From an uncultured bacterium (lineage in GTDB: Bacteria; Planctomycetota; UBA1135; UBA2386): a stretch of DNA of 39,495 nucleotides. Location: assembly GCA_937906475.1 (NCBI GenBank), contig CALCZA010000173.1, positions 1 through 39,495 of the forward strand, given 5' to 3'. How positions within the stretch are numbered: position 1 is the stretch's first letter; each line of letters starts with the position of its first letter. The position numbers and the translations under genes are program-made. Shown here piece by piece: positions 7,590-16,277 of the stretch. The notes beneath the pieces are model-generated. The model did not search any database and was not told where the DNA came from. It saw nothing but the letters and a program-made list of their open reading frames with translations.

Positions 7590-8944
7590 TGCAGACGTTG
7601 GGTATCTGGATCACCGTGCTGGCCACGCTGCTGCGCGAACTGGTGCGAGCGTTCTCGTCGCCATTCCGCCTGCTCGCGTATTTGCCGTTCCGACGCCAAT
7701 GGCGTCGCCGCGCTGCCAAGGCGCTCGAGGCAGCCGCCAAGCAAGCCGGCAGCGACGACGAAGCGTTGGCACAGTTCTATGCGAAGCGGCGACCGCAACG
7801 CGGCGAGCAACCGCACTTGTTCATCTCGGCCGGCGAAGCCAGTGGCGAACTGCATGCAGCGCGACTGGTGACAGCGCTGCCCGACGACCTGCGTGTAACC
7901 GCGTTCGGCGGCAGTCAGTTGACGGCGGCCGGTGCCGACGTTCGCTTCGGCCTCAGTGAACACGCGGTCATGGGTCTCGTCGGCGTGCTTAAGCAACTGC
8001 CGTTGATCCTTCGCGCGTTCGCCTCATACCTGCGCATGCTGCGCAACGATCCGCCCGACCTGATTGTCTTGGTCGACTACCCCGGTCTGCATTTGGTGAT
8101 GGCCAAGGCCGCCAATCGAAAGAAGATCCCGGTATTGCACTACATCGCGCCGCAGTATTGGGCGTGGGGTCCATGGCGCATGCGCCGCTACCGCCGTGCG
8201 GTTGATGCGACGTTGACGATTCTGCCGTTCGAGACTGAGTTCTTCCGGCGCCAGAATGTGCCCGCGGCCTACATCGGTCACCCACTGCTCGACGAGATCG
8301 CCGAATCGCCGCCCACTGACATGGCCGTCGCTGAGGTGCGCTCGCGCAAAACGCTCGTGGTGATGCCGGGCAGCCGACGCGCCGAGATTCAGGCCAACCT
8401 CGAAGGCATGTTGCGCGTCGCCAGCAAATTGCGCGAACGTGACCCCGATCTGCGCATCGTGCTGCCGCACAAGAACCCGCGCCGCACCGAGATGATCCGC
8501 GCACTGCTGAAGGAACTCGGAGCCAACGACGTGGAACACCACGAAGGGCCGCTGAGCCACTGGCTGCGCGGCGCCCACATGGTGTTAGTAAAGTCCGGCA
8601 CTGGTTCGCTCGAAGCGTGCTTACACGGCAACCCCACCATCGTCGTCTACAAACTGCGCGGCATGCTGGCCGCCATCGGCTACCACAACATCCTCAGCGT
8701 GCCGTGGATCGCCGGCGCCAACCTGATCGCTAACCGCGCCGTAGCTCCGGAGCACTGCTTTGCCGGTGATGCAGGGTGGCAAAGCGTCATCCGTGACGCC
8801 GAACGGCTTTGGTTTGACGAGACAGCACGCGAAGCCTGCAAGCGCGGTCTTCAAGACGTGCAAACGCGTCTCGGGACACCCGGCGCGACGGCGCGCGTCA
8901 ACAAAATCGTGCGACGCTTCCTGCAACTCGAGGCCAAAGACTGA
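7589..8944 (+). CDS. lpxB: Lipid-A-disaccharide synthase LpxB
   Basis: A GT19 glycosyltransferase that condenses UDP-2,3-diacylglucosamine with lipid X to form the lipid A disaccharide on the inner face of the cytoplasmic membrane. 451 aa from a GTG start. The catalytic core starts with LFISAGEASGELHAARL (78-94) and continues with AVMGLVGVLKQLP, YIAPQYWAWG, the IGHPLLDE segment, VMPGSRRAEI and the UDP-binding VKSGTGSLEA. Before the core there is an extension of about 70 residues with a hydrophobic stretch (LGIWITVLATLL) and a basic helix, absent from E. coli LpxB (about 382 aa). It indicates that the organism makes lipid A or a lipid A-like molecule. Coupled to the ubiD-like gene by TGATG. 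Confidence 0.93.
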   Translation: MQTLGIWITVLATLLRELVRAFSSPFRLLAYLPFRRQWRRRAAKALEAAAKQAGSDDEALAQFYAKRRPQRGEQPHLFISAGEASGELHAARLVTALPDDLRVTAFGGSQLTAAGADVRFGLSEHAVMGLVGVLKQLPLILRAFASYLRMLRNDPPDLIVLVDYPGLHLVMAKAANRKKIPVLHYIAPQYWAWGPWRMRRYRRAVDATLTILPFETEFFRRQNVPAAYIGHPLLDEIAESPPTDMAVAEVRSRKTLVVMPGSRRAEIQANLEGMLRVASKLRERDPDLRIVLPHKNPRRTEMIRALLKELGANDVEHHEGPLSHWLRGAHMVLVKSGTGSLEACLHGNPTIVVYKLRGMLAAIGYHNILSVPWIAGANLIANRAVAPEHCFAGDAGWQSVIRDAERLWFDETAREACKRGLQDVQTRLGTPGATARVNKIVRRFLQLEAKD

Positions 8945-10749
8945 TGAGTAAATCCCTGGTCGACCTGCGCGCCTTCCTCGCCGTGCTGCGCAAGGAAGGA
9001 GAACTGATTGAGATCGACACCCAAGTCGATCCCGATCTCGAAGCCGCCGAAGTGCACCGCCGCGTCATCGCGGCTGGCGGACCAGCGATCCTGTTCAAAA
9101 ACGTCAAAGGCTCGCCGTGGCCGTGCGTCACCAACCTGTTCGGCACGCAACGCCGCGTCGAACTCGCATTCGGTAAGCGCCCACTCGAACTCGTCGAACG
9201 CCTTGCCGAAGTGCCGCATACGTTACTACCGCCCAGTCTCGGCAAGATGTGGCAACACCGCGACCTATTGGGCTCGCTACTAAAGGTCGGTCGCAAGCGC
9301 GTCTCACGCGGCCCGGGCTTGGCGATGCAAGACAGTCCTCCGGGTCTTAATCGCTTGCCGCTATTGCGTACATGGAAGGACGATGGCGGTCCGTTCGTGA
9401 CGTTGCCGCTGGTTTACACCGAGCACCCCGACGGCCTCGGATCGAACCTCGGCATGTATCGCGTGCAGCGCTTCAGCGACGACACCGCTGGGCTGCACAT
9501 GCAGATTGGCAAGGGCGGCGGCTTCCACCTCGCCGCTTACGAAGAACGCAACCAACCCATGCCGGTCGCCGTGCATATCGGCGGCCCGCCGGCGATGATC
9601 CTCAGTGCCATTGCCCCACTGCCGGAGAACGTTCCCGAAATCCTGCTGTGCTCGTTGTTGATGGGTCAACGCTTGCGCACCAGTCGCTCCGAGCATTCGC
9701 CGTTGCCGTTAGTCGCCGACGCCGAGTTCATCTTGGTCGGCGAAGTGGCTCCCGGCGCACGCCATCCCGAAGGCCCGTTCGGCGACCACTACGGTTACTA
9801 CTCGCTCAAGCACGACTACCCGCTGATCCAAGCCAAGGCGCTACTACACCAGAAGGATCCGATCCTCGCGGCCACGGTCGTCGGCAAACCGCGCCAAGAA
9901 GACTTCTTCTTGGGCGACTACCTGCAAGAACTGCTGCTGCCACTCGCCAAGGTCGCGATGCCCCAGGTGCGTGACTTGTGGTCCTACGGCGAGACGGGCT
10001 ACCACTCGCTAGCCGCGGCCGTCGTACGCGAACGCTATGGCCGCGAGGCGATGCAGAGTGCGTTCCGAATCCTTGGTGAAGGCCAACTCAGCCTGACCAA
10101 GTTCTTATTGCTGACCGACCAGCCCGTCGATCTAAAGAACTTCAAGCAGACCCTCGAGCACGTGCTCGCACGCTGTCAATTCGCGACCGACCTATATGTG
10201 TTCGGCAATTTGTCGATGGACACGCTCGACTACGCCGGGCCCGACGTCAACAAGGGTAGTAAAGGCGTCATGCTTGGCCTCGGCGAACCCGTGCGCAAAC
10301 TGCCCACCGAGTTCAATGGCACGCTGCCACCGCCGTTCAAAAAGGTGCGTGTATTTGTCCCTGGCTGCCTAGTCGTGCAAGGCCCGAAATTCACGAACGA
10401 TCGCTATGCCGCTGTGGCACTGACGAAGTCACCCGCGCTGAAGCATTGGCCGCTGGTCGTGCTCGTCGACGACGCCGAGCAAGCCGCGCGCTCAAGCGTC
10501 AATTTCTTGTGGACGACATTCACCCGTTTCGAGCCAGCTGCCGACATCCACGCCAACCAAATCAAACTCCTTCGCAGCCAGCCGAGCTACACGCCGCCGA
10601 TCGTCATCGACTCGCGCATGAAGCCCGACTACCCAGATGAACTGTTCTGCGACCCTGACACAGCGTCACTCGTGTCGCAGCGCTGGAATGAATATTTCCC
10701 TGCCGGTGGCATCGAGATGGGCGACAGTGATCGCGGCCATCTCGACTAG
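8944..10749 (+). CDS. UbiD family prenylated-FMN decarboxylase
   Basis: A 601-aa member of the UbiD superfamily, reversible (de)carboxylases that use prenylated FMN made by UbiX. The N-terminal FLAVLRKEGELIEIDTQVDPDLE, the central GSNLGMYRVQRF, and the EGPFGDHYGYYS motif (from Glu276, one of the conserved acidic active-site region residues) are clear family signatures. The length is larger than E. coli UbiD (497 aa) and closer to the long UbiD-like proteins often annotated as menaquinone-biosynthesis decarboxylases. Substrate could be a quinone precursor (octaprenyl-hydroxybenzoate or a futalosine-pathway naphthoate); the sequence does not decide. No ubiX in the window. It ends the coupled plus-strand run. 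Confidence 0.88.
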   Translation: MSKSLVDLRAFLAVLRKEGELIEIDTQVDPDLEAAEVHRRVIAAGGPAILFKNVKGSPWPCVTNLFGTQRRVELAFGKRPLELVERLAEVPHTLLPPSLGKMWQHRDLLGSLLKVGRKRVSRGPGLAMQDSPPGLNRLPLLRTWKDDGGPFVTLPLVYTEHPDGLGSNLGMYRVQRFSDDTAGLHMQIGKGGGFHLAAYEERNQPMPVAVHIGGPPAMILSAIAPLPENVPEILLCSLLMGQRLRTSRSEHSPLPLVADAEFILVGEVAPGARHPEGPFGDHYGYYSLKHDYPLIQAKALLHQKDPILAATVVGKPRQEDFFLGDYLQELLLPLAKVAMPQVRDLWSYGETGYHSLAAAVVRERYGREAMQSAFRILGEGQLSLTKFLLLTDQPVDLKNFKQTLEHVLARCQFATDLYVFGNLSMDTLDYAGPDVNKGSKGVMLGLGEPVRKLPTEFNGTLPPPFKKVRVFVPGCLVVQGPKFTNDRYAAVALTKSPALKHWPLVVLVDDAEQAARSSVNFLWTTFTRFEPAADIHANQIKLLRSQPSYTPPIVIDSRMKPDYPDELFCDPDTASLVSQRWNEYFPAGGIEMGDSDRGHLD

Positions 10750-10774
10750 CGTGGCGCGGCACAAACGGATCAAT

Positions 10775-11101
10775 ATGAACTACCGCGACCTTGAACCCGA
10801 AGAAGCACAAGCCGAACTGCAAGCCGAGCCGGCACCACGCCTGCTCGATGTGCGCACCGAGCAAGAACACCTGAGCCACCGACTGCCCAACTCGGTGCTG
10901 ATCCCGGTGCAAGAACTCGCCCAGCGCATCACCGAACTCGACGCGAACGAACACTGGTTCGTCTACTGCGAACATGGGCGCCGCAGTTTGTTCGCCTGCG
11001 ACATCTTGTCCGGCGCCGGCTTCACCAAGCTGACCAACATCCGCGGCGGCATAGTGCACTGGGACAGTCGCGGCCTGCCGTACGAACGCCCATCGAGCTA
11101 A
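10775..11101 (+). CDS. Rhodanese-like domain protein
   Basis: A compact single-domain rhodanese of 108 aa. The substrate loop VYCEHGRRS has the catalytic Cys at residue 65, and the upstream LLDVRTEQEHLSHRLPNS matches the conserved CH2A-like region of the fold; GGIVHWDSRGLP is the usual C-terminal end. Such proteins carry persulfide sulfur for thiolation, cyanide detoxification or Fe-S-related chemistry. The ATG at 10775 is chosen because the upstream in-frame region overlaps the ubiD-like gene and has no rhodanese similarity. It lies 25 bp after the ubiD-like stop and is probably the last gene of that operon. Confidence 0.88.
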   Translation: MNYRDLEPEEAQAELQAEPAPRLLDVRTEQEHLSHRLPNSVLIPVQELAQRITELDANEHWFVYCEHGRRSLFACDILSGAGFTKLTNIRGGIVHWDSRGLPYERPSS

Positions 11102-11132
11102 CGCTTACAAGCGGCGGCAAGCCCTGGCTATC

Positions 11133-11160
11133 GGCCCGCATCACGAGGGCCCGCATCACG
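11133..11160. repeat. 13-bp direct repeat, two copies
   Basis: ggcccgcatcacg occurs at 11133-11145 and 11148-11160, two bases apart, in the gap between the convergent rhodanese and sulfatase genes. It overlaps the candidate hairpin after the sulfatase gene. Confidence 0.65.
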
Positions 11161-11170
11161 GGGGACCCTC
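11145..11170 (-). terminator. Candidate hairpin after the sulfatase gene
   Basis: On the minus strand GAGGG and CCCTC enclose an inner CCCG/CGGG stem with a 5-nt loop. The stem starts in the sulfatase stop codon. There is no U-tract, so it is only a candidate terminator. Confidence 0.3.
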
Positions 11171-12552
11171 TACTTCTTCTTGGCGGTGCCGGGCTTCTTC
11201 TTGGCGGTGCCCGGCTTCTTCCTGGCGGTGCCGGGCTTGGGCTTATTGCTCGCGCCTTGATTATTGCCAGGCCACGGCAAACCCGCCGGTCGTGCGTTCT
11301 CATACTTGGCCAGTGCTGCACGCAGTTTTTGGCGTACCAACGGATAAGCGTCGCGCGCTAAGGCGCGTCTCTCCAACGGATCGTCGCGGTAGTCGAACAA
11401 CGCGCCAGTGCGATACAACTTGAAGCGCCGGTCGTAGGCAAACACCTGTAGCGGCTCGCCGCGCGGGGAATACCAACAGTAGATCCACTCTCGCGGATTG
11501 CCTCTCTTGCCAAGCAATTGCGGTAGGAAGCTGCGCCCATCGAGCGGCAATTCTGCTGACGGAGTCACGCCAGCAGCTTCGCAGATCGTCGACAGAATGT
11601 CGGTCGAGTCGACAAGATCTGCGCAGACCGACGGCGCGATGTGCCCGGGCCAGTTGGCAACCATCGGCACGTGAGTGCCGCGCACCGTCGTGAAGCGCTT
11701 GCCCCCCCTGACGTTGTAGCCGTGCATGCGCGAACGCAGGTTCACGTTGGTGCCATTGTCACCGACGAACAGGACCAGCGTATTGTCGCGCAATTCCAAC
11801 TCATCGAGCTTGGCCACAACGTTGCCGACCATCTTGTCCATGTAGCGAACCATGTCGGCAAAGTACTTCGGGTTGCGGGCCTTGTTCTCACCGCGAACTG
11901 CCGGGTCCCAATCTGCGCTGTCCGGCGTCGCCTGGTGTGGGAAGTGCGGCAAGATCATCGGGTAGTACAGCAAGAACGGCTGTGACTGGCTGTTCGCCTG
12001 CTTGGTTATGAAGTCGAGAGCGAACGCGTTGATCAGGTCCGGCCCATATTCGCCGTCCGTGTAGTCGCGCGCTTCGCTTTGCACTTCGAGACCTGGGTTC
12101 GGGTAGCGCGGTGCGAAGCGCGTGTGCTGCCACAGAACGTGTTCGTCGAAGCCAAACTGTTTGGGCAACTCGGCAACCCGACCAAGTTGCCACTTGCCGG
12201 CGATCGCCGTCGCATAGCCGGCATCGCGCAACAGATTGCCAAAGGTCGTCTCGCCACGCTTGAGCTGGCCGAAGCCAACGTAATTGCGCACGTTGTATTG
12301 GCCGGTCATCACCTGCACGCGGGTCGGCGTGCACAGTGGCTGCGCGTGCGCATTAACAAACCGCGCGCCGGTCGCCGCGAGGCGGTCAAGGTGCGGCGTT
12401 TCGTATGACAAGCCGCCGTTGGCACCCAGACATTCGAAGCCGAGGTCATCGGCCATGATGACGATGAGATTGGGACGTTCCTGAGCACCAAGCCCGAACG
12501 ACAACGACACCAGCAGTAAAGCCCGCACGTCGAACTGGAAGGCGCGAATCAC
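11170..12552 (-). CDS. Secreted sulfatase with Lys-rich repeat tail
   Basis: A type I (formylglycine) arylsulfatase-family hydrolase, 460 aa from the GTG at 12552. A signal peptide (hydrophobic ALLLVSLSFGLGA) precedes the mature start ERPNLIVIMADDLG, whose DD ligates calcium. The formylglycine site is CTPTR (Cys74), a variant of CxPxR; HIS/Lys residues of the active site are seen in AGKWQLGR. Later elements include LVLFVGDNGTN. The last 24 residues are three copies of a (R/K)KPGTA(R/K)K-type unit, encoded by a 21-bp DNA repeat (about 11173-11235), giving a strongly basic tail. The start overlaps the aminotransferase stop (GTGA). Substrate unknown; planctomycete sulfatases commonly act on sulfated polysaccharides. 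Confidence 0.9.
   Translation of the reverse strand: MIRAFQFDVRALLLVSLSFGLGAQERPNLIVIMADDLGFECLGANGGLSYETPHLDRLAATGARFVNAHAQPLCTPTRVQVMTGQYNVRNYVGFGQLKRGETTFGNLLRDAGYATAIAGKWQLGRVAELPKQFGFDEHVLWQHTRFAPRYPNPGLEVQSEARDYTDGEYGPDLINAFALDFITKQANSQSQPFLLYYPMILPHFPHQATPDSADWDPAVRGENKARNPKYFADMVRYMDKMVGNVVAKLDELELRDNTLVLFVGDNGTNVNLRSRMHGYNVRGGKRFTTVRGTHVPMVANWPGHIAPSVCADLVDSTDILSTICEAAGVTPSAELPLDGRSFLPQLLGKRGNPREWIYCWYSPRGEPLQVFAYDRRFKLYRTGALFDYRDDPLERRALARDAYPLVRQKLRAALAKYENARPAGLPWPGNNQGASNKPKPGTARKKPGTAKKKPGTAKKK
11173..11235 (-). repeat. 21-bp coding repeat, three imperfect copies
   Basis: Three near-identical 21-bp units (plus-strand core ttcttcttggcggtgccggg, with single-base changes) encode the Lys/Pro/Gly/Thr/Ala tail of the sulfatase. 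Copy number could vary between strains by slippage. Confidence 0.75.
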
Positions 12553-13688
12553 GCCTTCGGCCAAGCATCGGCCGCTGCACGACACTCTGCAACCGTCGGC
12601 ACTAGCGCCAAGCGAATGAAGCGATCCTGACCTTTGCCAAAGAAGCTGCCAGGCGCAACGACGATGCCGTTGTCACGCAAGCGCGAGGCGTAGTCGAGGT
12701 CACCCGTGCCTGCTGGCAATTCGAGCCACAGGTAAAGACCCGCTTGGCTGCCGTGCACTTTGAGGCCGCGATCTTTCGCCATCTGTAGCAGCACTTCGCG
12801 CTTGGCTGCGAAGACTGCGAGTCGATCCTCAACGTGTTGGGTGTCGGTCCATGCCAGTTCGGCCGCGGCCTGCACAAACGTCTGCGGCACCATGCCCATA
12901 CTGGCGCGGAAGCAACGGTATTTACCGATCAAGTCGGCGTCGCCCGCGATGAAGCCCGAGCGATAGCCAGTCATGCCCGAACGTTTACTCAGCGAGTGCA
13001 TAACCAAGCAACCTTCGCGACCGAACTCCAACAAACTGCGCGGCGGGTCGCCTTCGTAGTTGAGGTCGACGTAGCACTCATCGCTGACGAGAATGAAGCC
13101 GTATTCGGCGCGCACTTCGACCCAGCGCTTATAGAGCTCATCCGACAGCTTGTGGCCGCTCGGATTGTGCGGGTAGTTGAGGTAGACGATCGCGGCACGC
13201 TTCAACACCGAATCCGGCAGCGAGTCGGGATCCATTGCGTAGTCGTTGTGCGGGCCGAGTTGCACCGAGTAAGTCCACGCTTCGGCGAACAGCGCACCGA
13301 TTTCATAGACTGGGTAGGCCGGCTCGCCATACAGCACGAGATCCTTCTCACTCGGAATCTGCACGAAGGTCATCGGCAAGTGGAACAACGCCTCCTTGCT
13401 GCCATACGACGCCAACACTTCTTGGTCGGGATCGAGCGCAACGCCGAAGCGCCGAGACATGTAGTCGGCAACCGCGGTGCGCAGCCCCGGCGTGCCAGGC
13501 GTCGCCGGGTATTGACTGATCTCGTCGACCCCGTCGATCATTGCCTGCCGCAAGATCTTCGGCGTCGGCTCGTGCGGATCACCCGTGCCAAAGTCGTAGA
13601 CCGTTTCCCCACGTGCCGCGATCTCCTGGCTCCAGGAGGTCAACTGCACCATCGGGTAGGTCGGAAGGCTTTGCAGGCGCTCGTTCAC
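12549..13688 (-). CDS. dapC: Class I/II aminotransferase, DapC-like
   Basis: A PLP-dependent fold-type I aminotransferase of 379 aa, GTG start. Motifs: [13 protein letters not shown] near the N-terminus, the NYPHNPSG loop (171-178) with Asn175, SDECYVDL (202-209), and the Schiff-base Lys235 in [15 protein letters not shown]. The SLSKRS-x3-GYRSGF stretch is most like succinyl-diaminopimelate transaminase (DapC) and related LL-DAP-type enzymes of lysine/peptidoglycan synthesis, so dapC is my best guess; aspartate/alanine aminotransferase activity cannot be excluded. It overlaps both neighbours by GTGA, so it is translationally coupled between an exported isomerase-like protein and a secreted sulfatase, which is an odd setting for a biosynthetic enzyme. 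Confidence 0.8.
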   Translation of the reverse strand: MNERLQSLPTYPMVQLTSWSQEIAARGETVYDFGTGDPHEPTPKILRQAMIDGVDEISQYPATPGTPGLRTAVADYMSRRFGVALDPDQEVLASYGSKEALFHLPMTFVQIPSEKDLVLYGEPAYPVYEIGALFAEAWTYSVQLGPHNDYAMDPDSLPDSVLKRAAIVYLNYPHNPSGHKLSDELYKRWVEVRAEYGFILVSDECYVDLNYEGDPPRSLLEFGREGCLVMHSLSKRSGMTGYRSGFIAGDADLIGKYRCFRASMGMVPQTFVQAAAELAWTDTQHVEDRLAVFAAKREVLLQMAKDRGLKVHGSQAGLYLWLELPAGTGDLDYASRLRDNGIVVAPGSFFGKGQDRFIRLALVPTVAECRAAADAWPKA

Positions 13689-14695
13689 TTGCCTGCCTCT
13701 TGCTTACCCGTCTTCTTCGCGGCCAGTTGCTTTTCGATTTTGGCGCGCACGCGCTCGAGCAACACCTTGGTGGCGCGGATACCATCGTCCTCCGACAGCT
13801 TGCCACCTTCGTATTCGATGCCGATGTCGCCACGCCAGCCGTGCTTGACGCAGACGATATCGAGCATGCGCTCGTAGTCGGTGTGGATCTCCGAACCGGC
13901 TTCATTGAAGTCGTGGGATTTGGCCGAGACGCCTTGTGCGTATGGCATCAACTCATCGACACCTTTGTAGCGATCGTATTCCTTGCCCTTGCCAATTCGG
14001 AAATTGCCGAAGTCCGGCAATGAACCGACGCGCTTGTGACCGACCTGCTTCAACGTCCGACTGAGCCACTCACCGTCTGACGACAGGCCGCCATGGTTCT
14101 CGACAATCACGTAGATCTCGTGTTGCTCGGCGAACTCACACAGCTTGCGTAAGCCATCGGCCGCGAGTTTCTGCTGCTCTTCGTATTTGCCGCGACTCTG
14201 CGCATTGACGCGAATCGAATGGCAACCGAGTTCCTTGGCCGCGATGACCCACTTGTGGTGGTTCTCGACAGCCTGCTGACGCTTCTTGCTATCGGGATCG
14301 CCGAGCGCGCCTTCGCCGTCACACATGATCAGCAGGCTGCGAACACCTTCATCCGAGCAGCGCCTTTTCAATTCAGCGATGTACTTGGCATCCTTCGCTT
14401 TGCCTTCGAAGAACGAGTTGACGTATTCGACCGCATCAATGCCAAACGACTTTGCCTTCTTCGGGAAGTCGAGATTGGTCATCTTCTTGCCGTGCAGCGC
14501 CTTGTGCAGCGACCACTCGGCGAGACTGATTTCGAACAGATTGCCGCGCAGCACTTCGCTGCCACCACGCAAGCTGGATTGGCAACCGGACAGCAGTGCG
14601 AGCGGCGAGCTAGCAATCAGCGAGGAGCCGAACAATCCGGCAGCCGCGCCGAGAAATCCTCGACGGTCGAGCGAAGGCGTTTGCATGAACTGCAT
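13685..14695 (-). CDS. Tat-exported TIM-barrel isomerase/epimerase lipoprotein
   Basis: A xylose-isomerase-like TIM-barrel ('sugar phosphate isomerase/epimerase') protein, 336 aa from the ATG at 14695. The N-terminus has a twin-arginine motif (DRRGFLG, Arg11-Arg12), a hydrophobic stretch, and a lipobox ending in Cys38 (ALLSGC), so it is probably a Tat-exported lipoprotein. Barrel strands with metal-ligand-type acidic/His residues include [28 protein letters not shown] and IGIEYEGG. The C-terminus is Lys-rich. Such exported proteins are abundant in Planctomycetota and are often linked to sulfatases and sugar catabolism, as here. ATG at 14686 is an alternative start. The actual substrate is unknown. 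Confidence 0.82.
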   Translation of the reverse strand: MQFMQTPSLDRRGFLGAAAGLFGSSLIASSPLALLSGCQSSLRGGSEVLRGNLFEISLAEWSLHKALHGKKMTNLDFPKKAKSFGIDAVEYVNSFFEGKAKDAKYIAELKRRCSDEGVRSLLIMCDGEGALGDPDSKKRQQAVENHHKWVIAAKELGCHSIRVNAQSRGKYEEQQKLAADGLRKLCEFAEQHEIYVIVENHGGLSSDGEWLSRTLKQVGHKRVGSLPDFGNFRIGKGKEYDRYKGVDELMPYAQGVSAKSHDFNEAGSEIHTDYERMLDIVCVKHGWRGDIGIEYEGGKLSEDDGIRATKVLLERVRAKIEKQLAAKKTGKQEAGK

Positions 14696-14892
14696 TGGAG
14701 AACGCAGCACCGCGCTGCGCAACCCTCACGAGCGGAACGACCAATCGTTCCTGGCAAGAAGCCGGCCCGGCCGTTGCCGTGCGCCCGATCAGTTGTCGAT
14801 GTGGATCGCGACGCCGCGCGTCAAAGCAGTCCACGCGCTCGCCTACAAGGGCCATAAGCAGAAGCCCGAACGAACTCGGTTCACGTTCTATC

Positions 14893-16110
14893 TTAGAGCA
14901 ATCGACGCAAGACCTCGGCGCGGCCGAGATCGTGCGCTTTCGTCAAGCGCTGCAATTCATCGTCTTCCGGCCGAGCGACGACCTGGCCCGAAGGCAAACG
15001 GGCGACCTTAAACACGACCTCCCCCATGCTCGTCTTACGCGTTTCCTGCCAGCGCTCCAGCACGCGTCGCGACACACGGTGATGGCGAACGCCTAGCGAC
15101 GTCGATTCTTCCAACAGCAAATCCGTGATGACGGCCTGATGCGCTTCGTCACAAAGAACGGTCACCAACAGGCCGGGCCGCCCCTTCTTCATGGTTACGG
15201 GCGCAGCAAAGGCATCGACGGCGCCGCGTTGCAGCAGAGCATCGAGCAACCAGCCGACCTGCTCACCCGTCGCGGTGTCCAATTGGCACTGCAGTTCGCA
15301 CAGATCCGTCGGTGAGGTTGCATTGACCAATTCACCAACCATGACGCGCAACAGGTTCGGCACATCGGGGTCGTCGCGCGTGCCAGCGCCATAACCAATG
15401 GCATCGGTCGTGATCGCAACCGGTTCGTCAAACGCGTGCACCAACGTGCGCAACAACGCCGCGCCGGTCGGCGTCGTGCGCTCGCCCTTGAGACCACCCG
15501 TGTGCACCGGGATGCCGCGCAACAACGCGGCGGTGGCTGGAGCGGGCACCGGCAGGATTCCGTGCGCGGCGCGGACCGTGCCAGAACCGACGGCAATGCC
15601 GTTCGCAAAGAGACGCTCGATGCCCAACAGGTGCGTCGCCAAGCAGGCGCAAACAACATCGACAATCGTGTCTTCGGCACCGACTTCGTGAAAGTGCACT
15701 TCCTCAACCGTCGTGCCATGCGCCTCGGCCTCGACCGCAGCAATTGCGCGATAGACCTCGATGCACTGGTCACGAACGACCTCCGGAAGTTCCGCCTTGG
15801 CCACGATCCGCTCGATGTCGCCGAGACGGCGATGCACATGCGAGTCATGCGTCGGCAACTGCACCCCGGAGTGGGCCCGATCCGAGTGCATTGTGAACTG
15901 CCCGGGAACCGCGCCAGCAACGTCGACGCAAAAGTGCGTGCCACGCAGGCTCGCCCGCATCACGGCGTCGTTACGAATTGAGACACCAGGAAGTTGCAAC
16001 GAACGCACCACGTCAACCAGCGCCTGCATCGGCGCGCCCGCATCGAGCATTGCACCGACCCACATATCGCCGGCAACTCCGGACCAGGCATCAAGAATGG
16101 CTACTCGCAT
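14893..16110 (-). CDS. larC: Nickel-pincer cofactor biosynthesis protein LarC
   Basis: A 405-aa LarC (DUF111) protein, the CTP-dependent cyclometallase that inserts nickel into pyridinium-3,5-bisthiocarboxylate mononucleotide to make the NPN cofactor of lactate racemase and related LarA-family enzymes. Signatures: DAWSGVAGDMWVGAMLD at the N-terminus, the metal-type HFHEVGAEDTIVDVV, VPAPATAALLRGIPV, GERTTPTGAALL and the C-terminal VTMKKGRPG region. Both halves (LarC1 and LarC2 in organisms that split them by frameshift) are in one continuous frame. No larA, larB or larE is in the window, so it is an orphan here. Divergent from the HEAT-repeat gene. Confidence 0.92.
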   Translation of the reverse strand: MRVAILDAWSGVAGDMWVGAMLDAGAPMQALVDVVRSLQLPGVSIRNDAVMRASLRGTHFCVDVAGAVPGQFTMHSDRAHSGVQLPTHDSHVHRRLGDIERIVAKAELPEVVRDQCIEVYRAIAAVEAEAHGTTVEEVHFHEVGAEDTIVDVVCACLATHLLGIERLFANGIAVGSGTVRAAHGILPVPAPATAALLRGIPVHTGGLKGERTTPTGAALLRTLVHAFDEPVAITTDAIGYGAGTRDDPDVPNLLRVMVGELVNATSPTDLCELQCQLDTATGEQVGWLLDALLQRGAVDAFAAPVTMKKGRPGLLVTVLCDEAHQAVITDLLLEESTSLGVRHHRVSRRVLERWQETRKTSMGEVVFKVARLPSGQVVARPEDDELQRLTKAHDLGRAEVLRRLL

Positions 16111-16135
16111 CGACTGTTTTTTAGGGCTTCGGGTA

Positions 16136-16145
16136 ACTAGCTAGT
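16136..16145. promoter_or_regulatory. Perfect 10-bp palindrome ACTAGCTAGT
   Basis: A perfect 10-bp palindrome in the divergent gap, 26 bp upstream of the larC start codon. It could be an operator half of either gene; 10-bp palindromes also arise by chance. Confidence 0.25.
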
Positions 16146-16215
16146 GGTTGGAACAGTGTTTGCTCGTTGGTCGATCGTCGCGACGACCCAGAACATATTC
16201 TGCAAGCCGCACAAT

Positions 16216-16249
16216 CGCCCAAGCCGCATTCCAGCCCACGGCTTGGGCG
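16216..16249. promoter_or_regulatory. 11-bp perfect inverted repeat between larC and HEAT gene
   Basis: CGCCCAAGCCG (16216-16226) and its exact complement CGGCTTGGGCG (16239-16249) are separated by 12 nt. No T-tract follows on either strand. It lies 28 bp upstream of the preferred start of the plus-strand gene, so in that mRNA it would form a strong leader hairpin; as DNA it could be an operator. Confidence 0.55.
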
Positions 16250-16277
16250 GGCATACTACGCTACCGATACTCTAGTT

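Noticed and set aside
12834-13877. 347-codon plus-strand open frame over the aminotransferase
   Set aside because: Antisense to a gene with clear PLP motifs; biased composition and no motifs.
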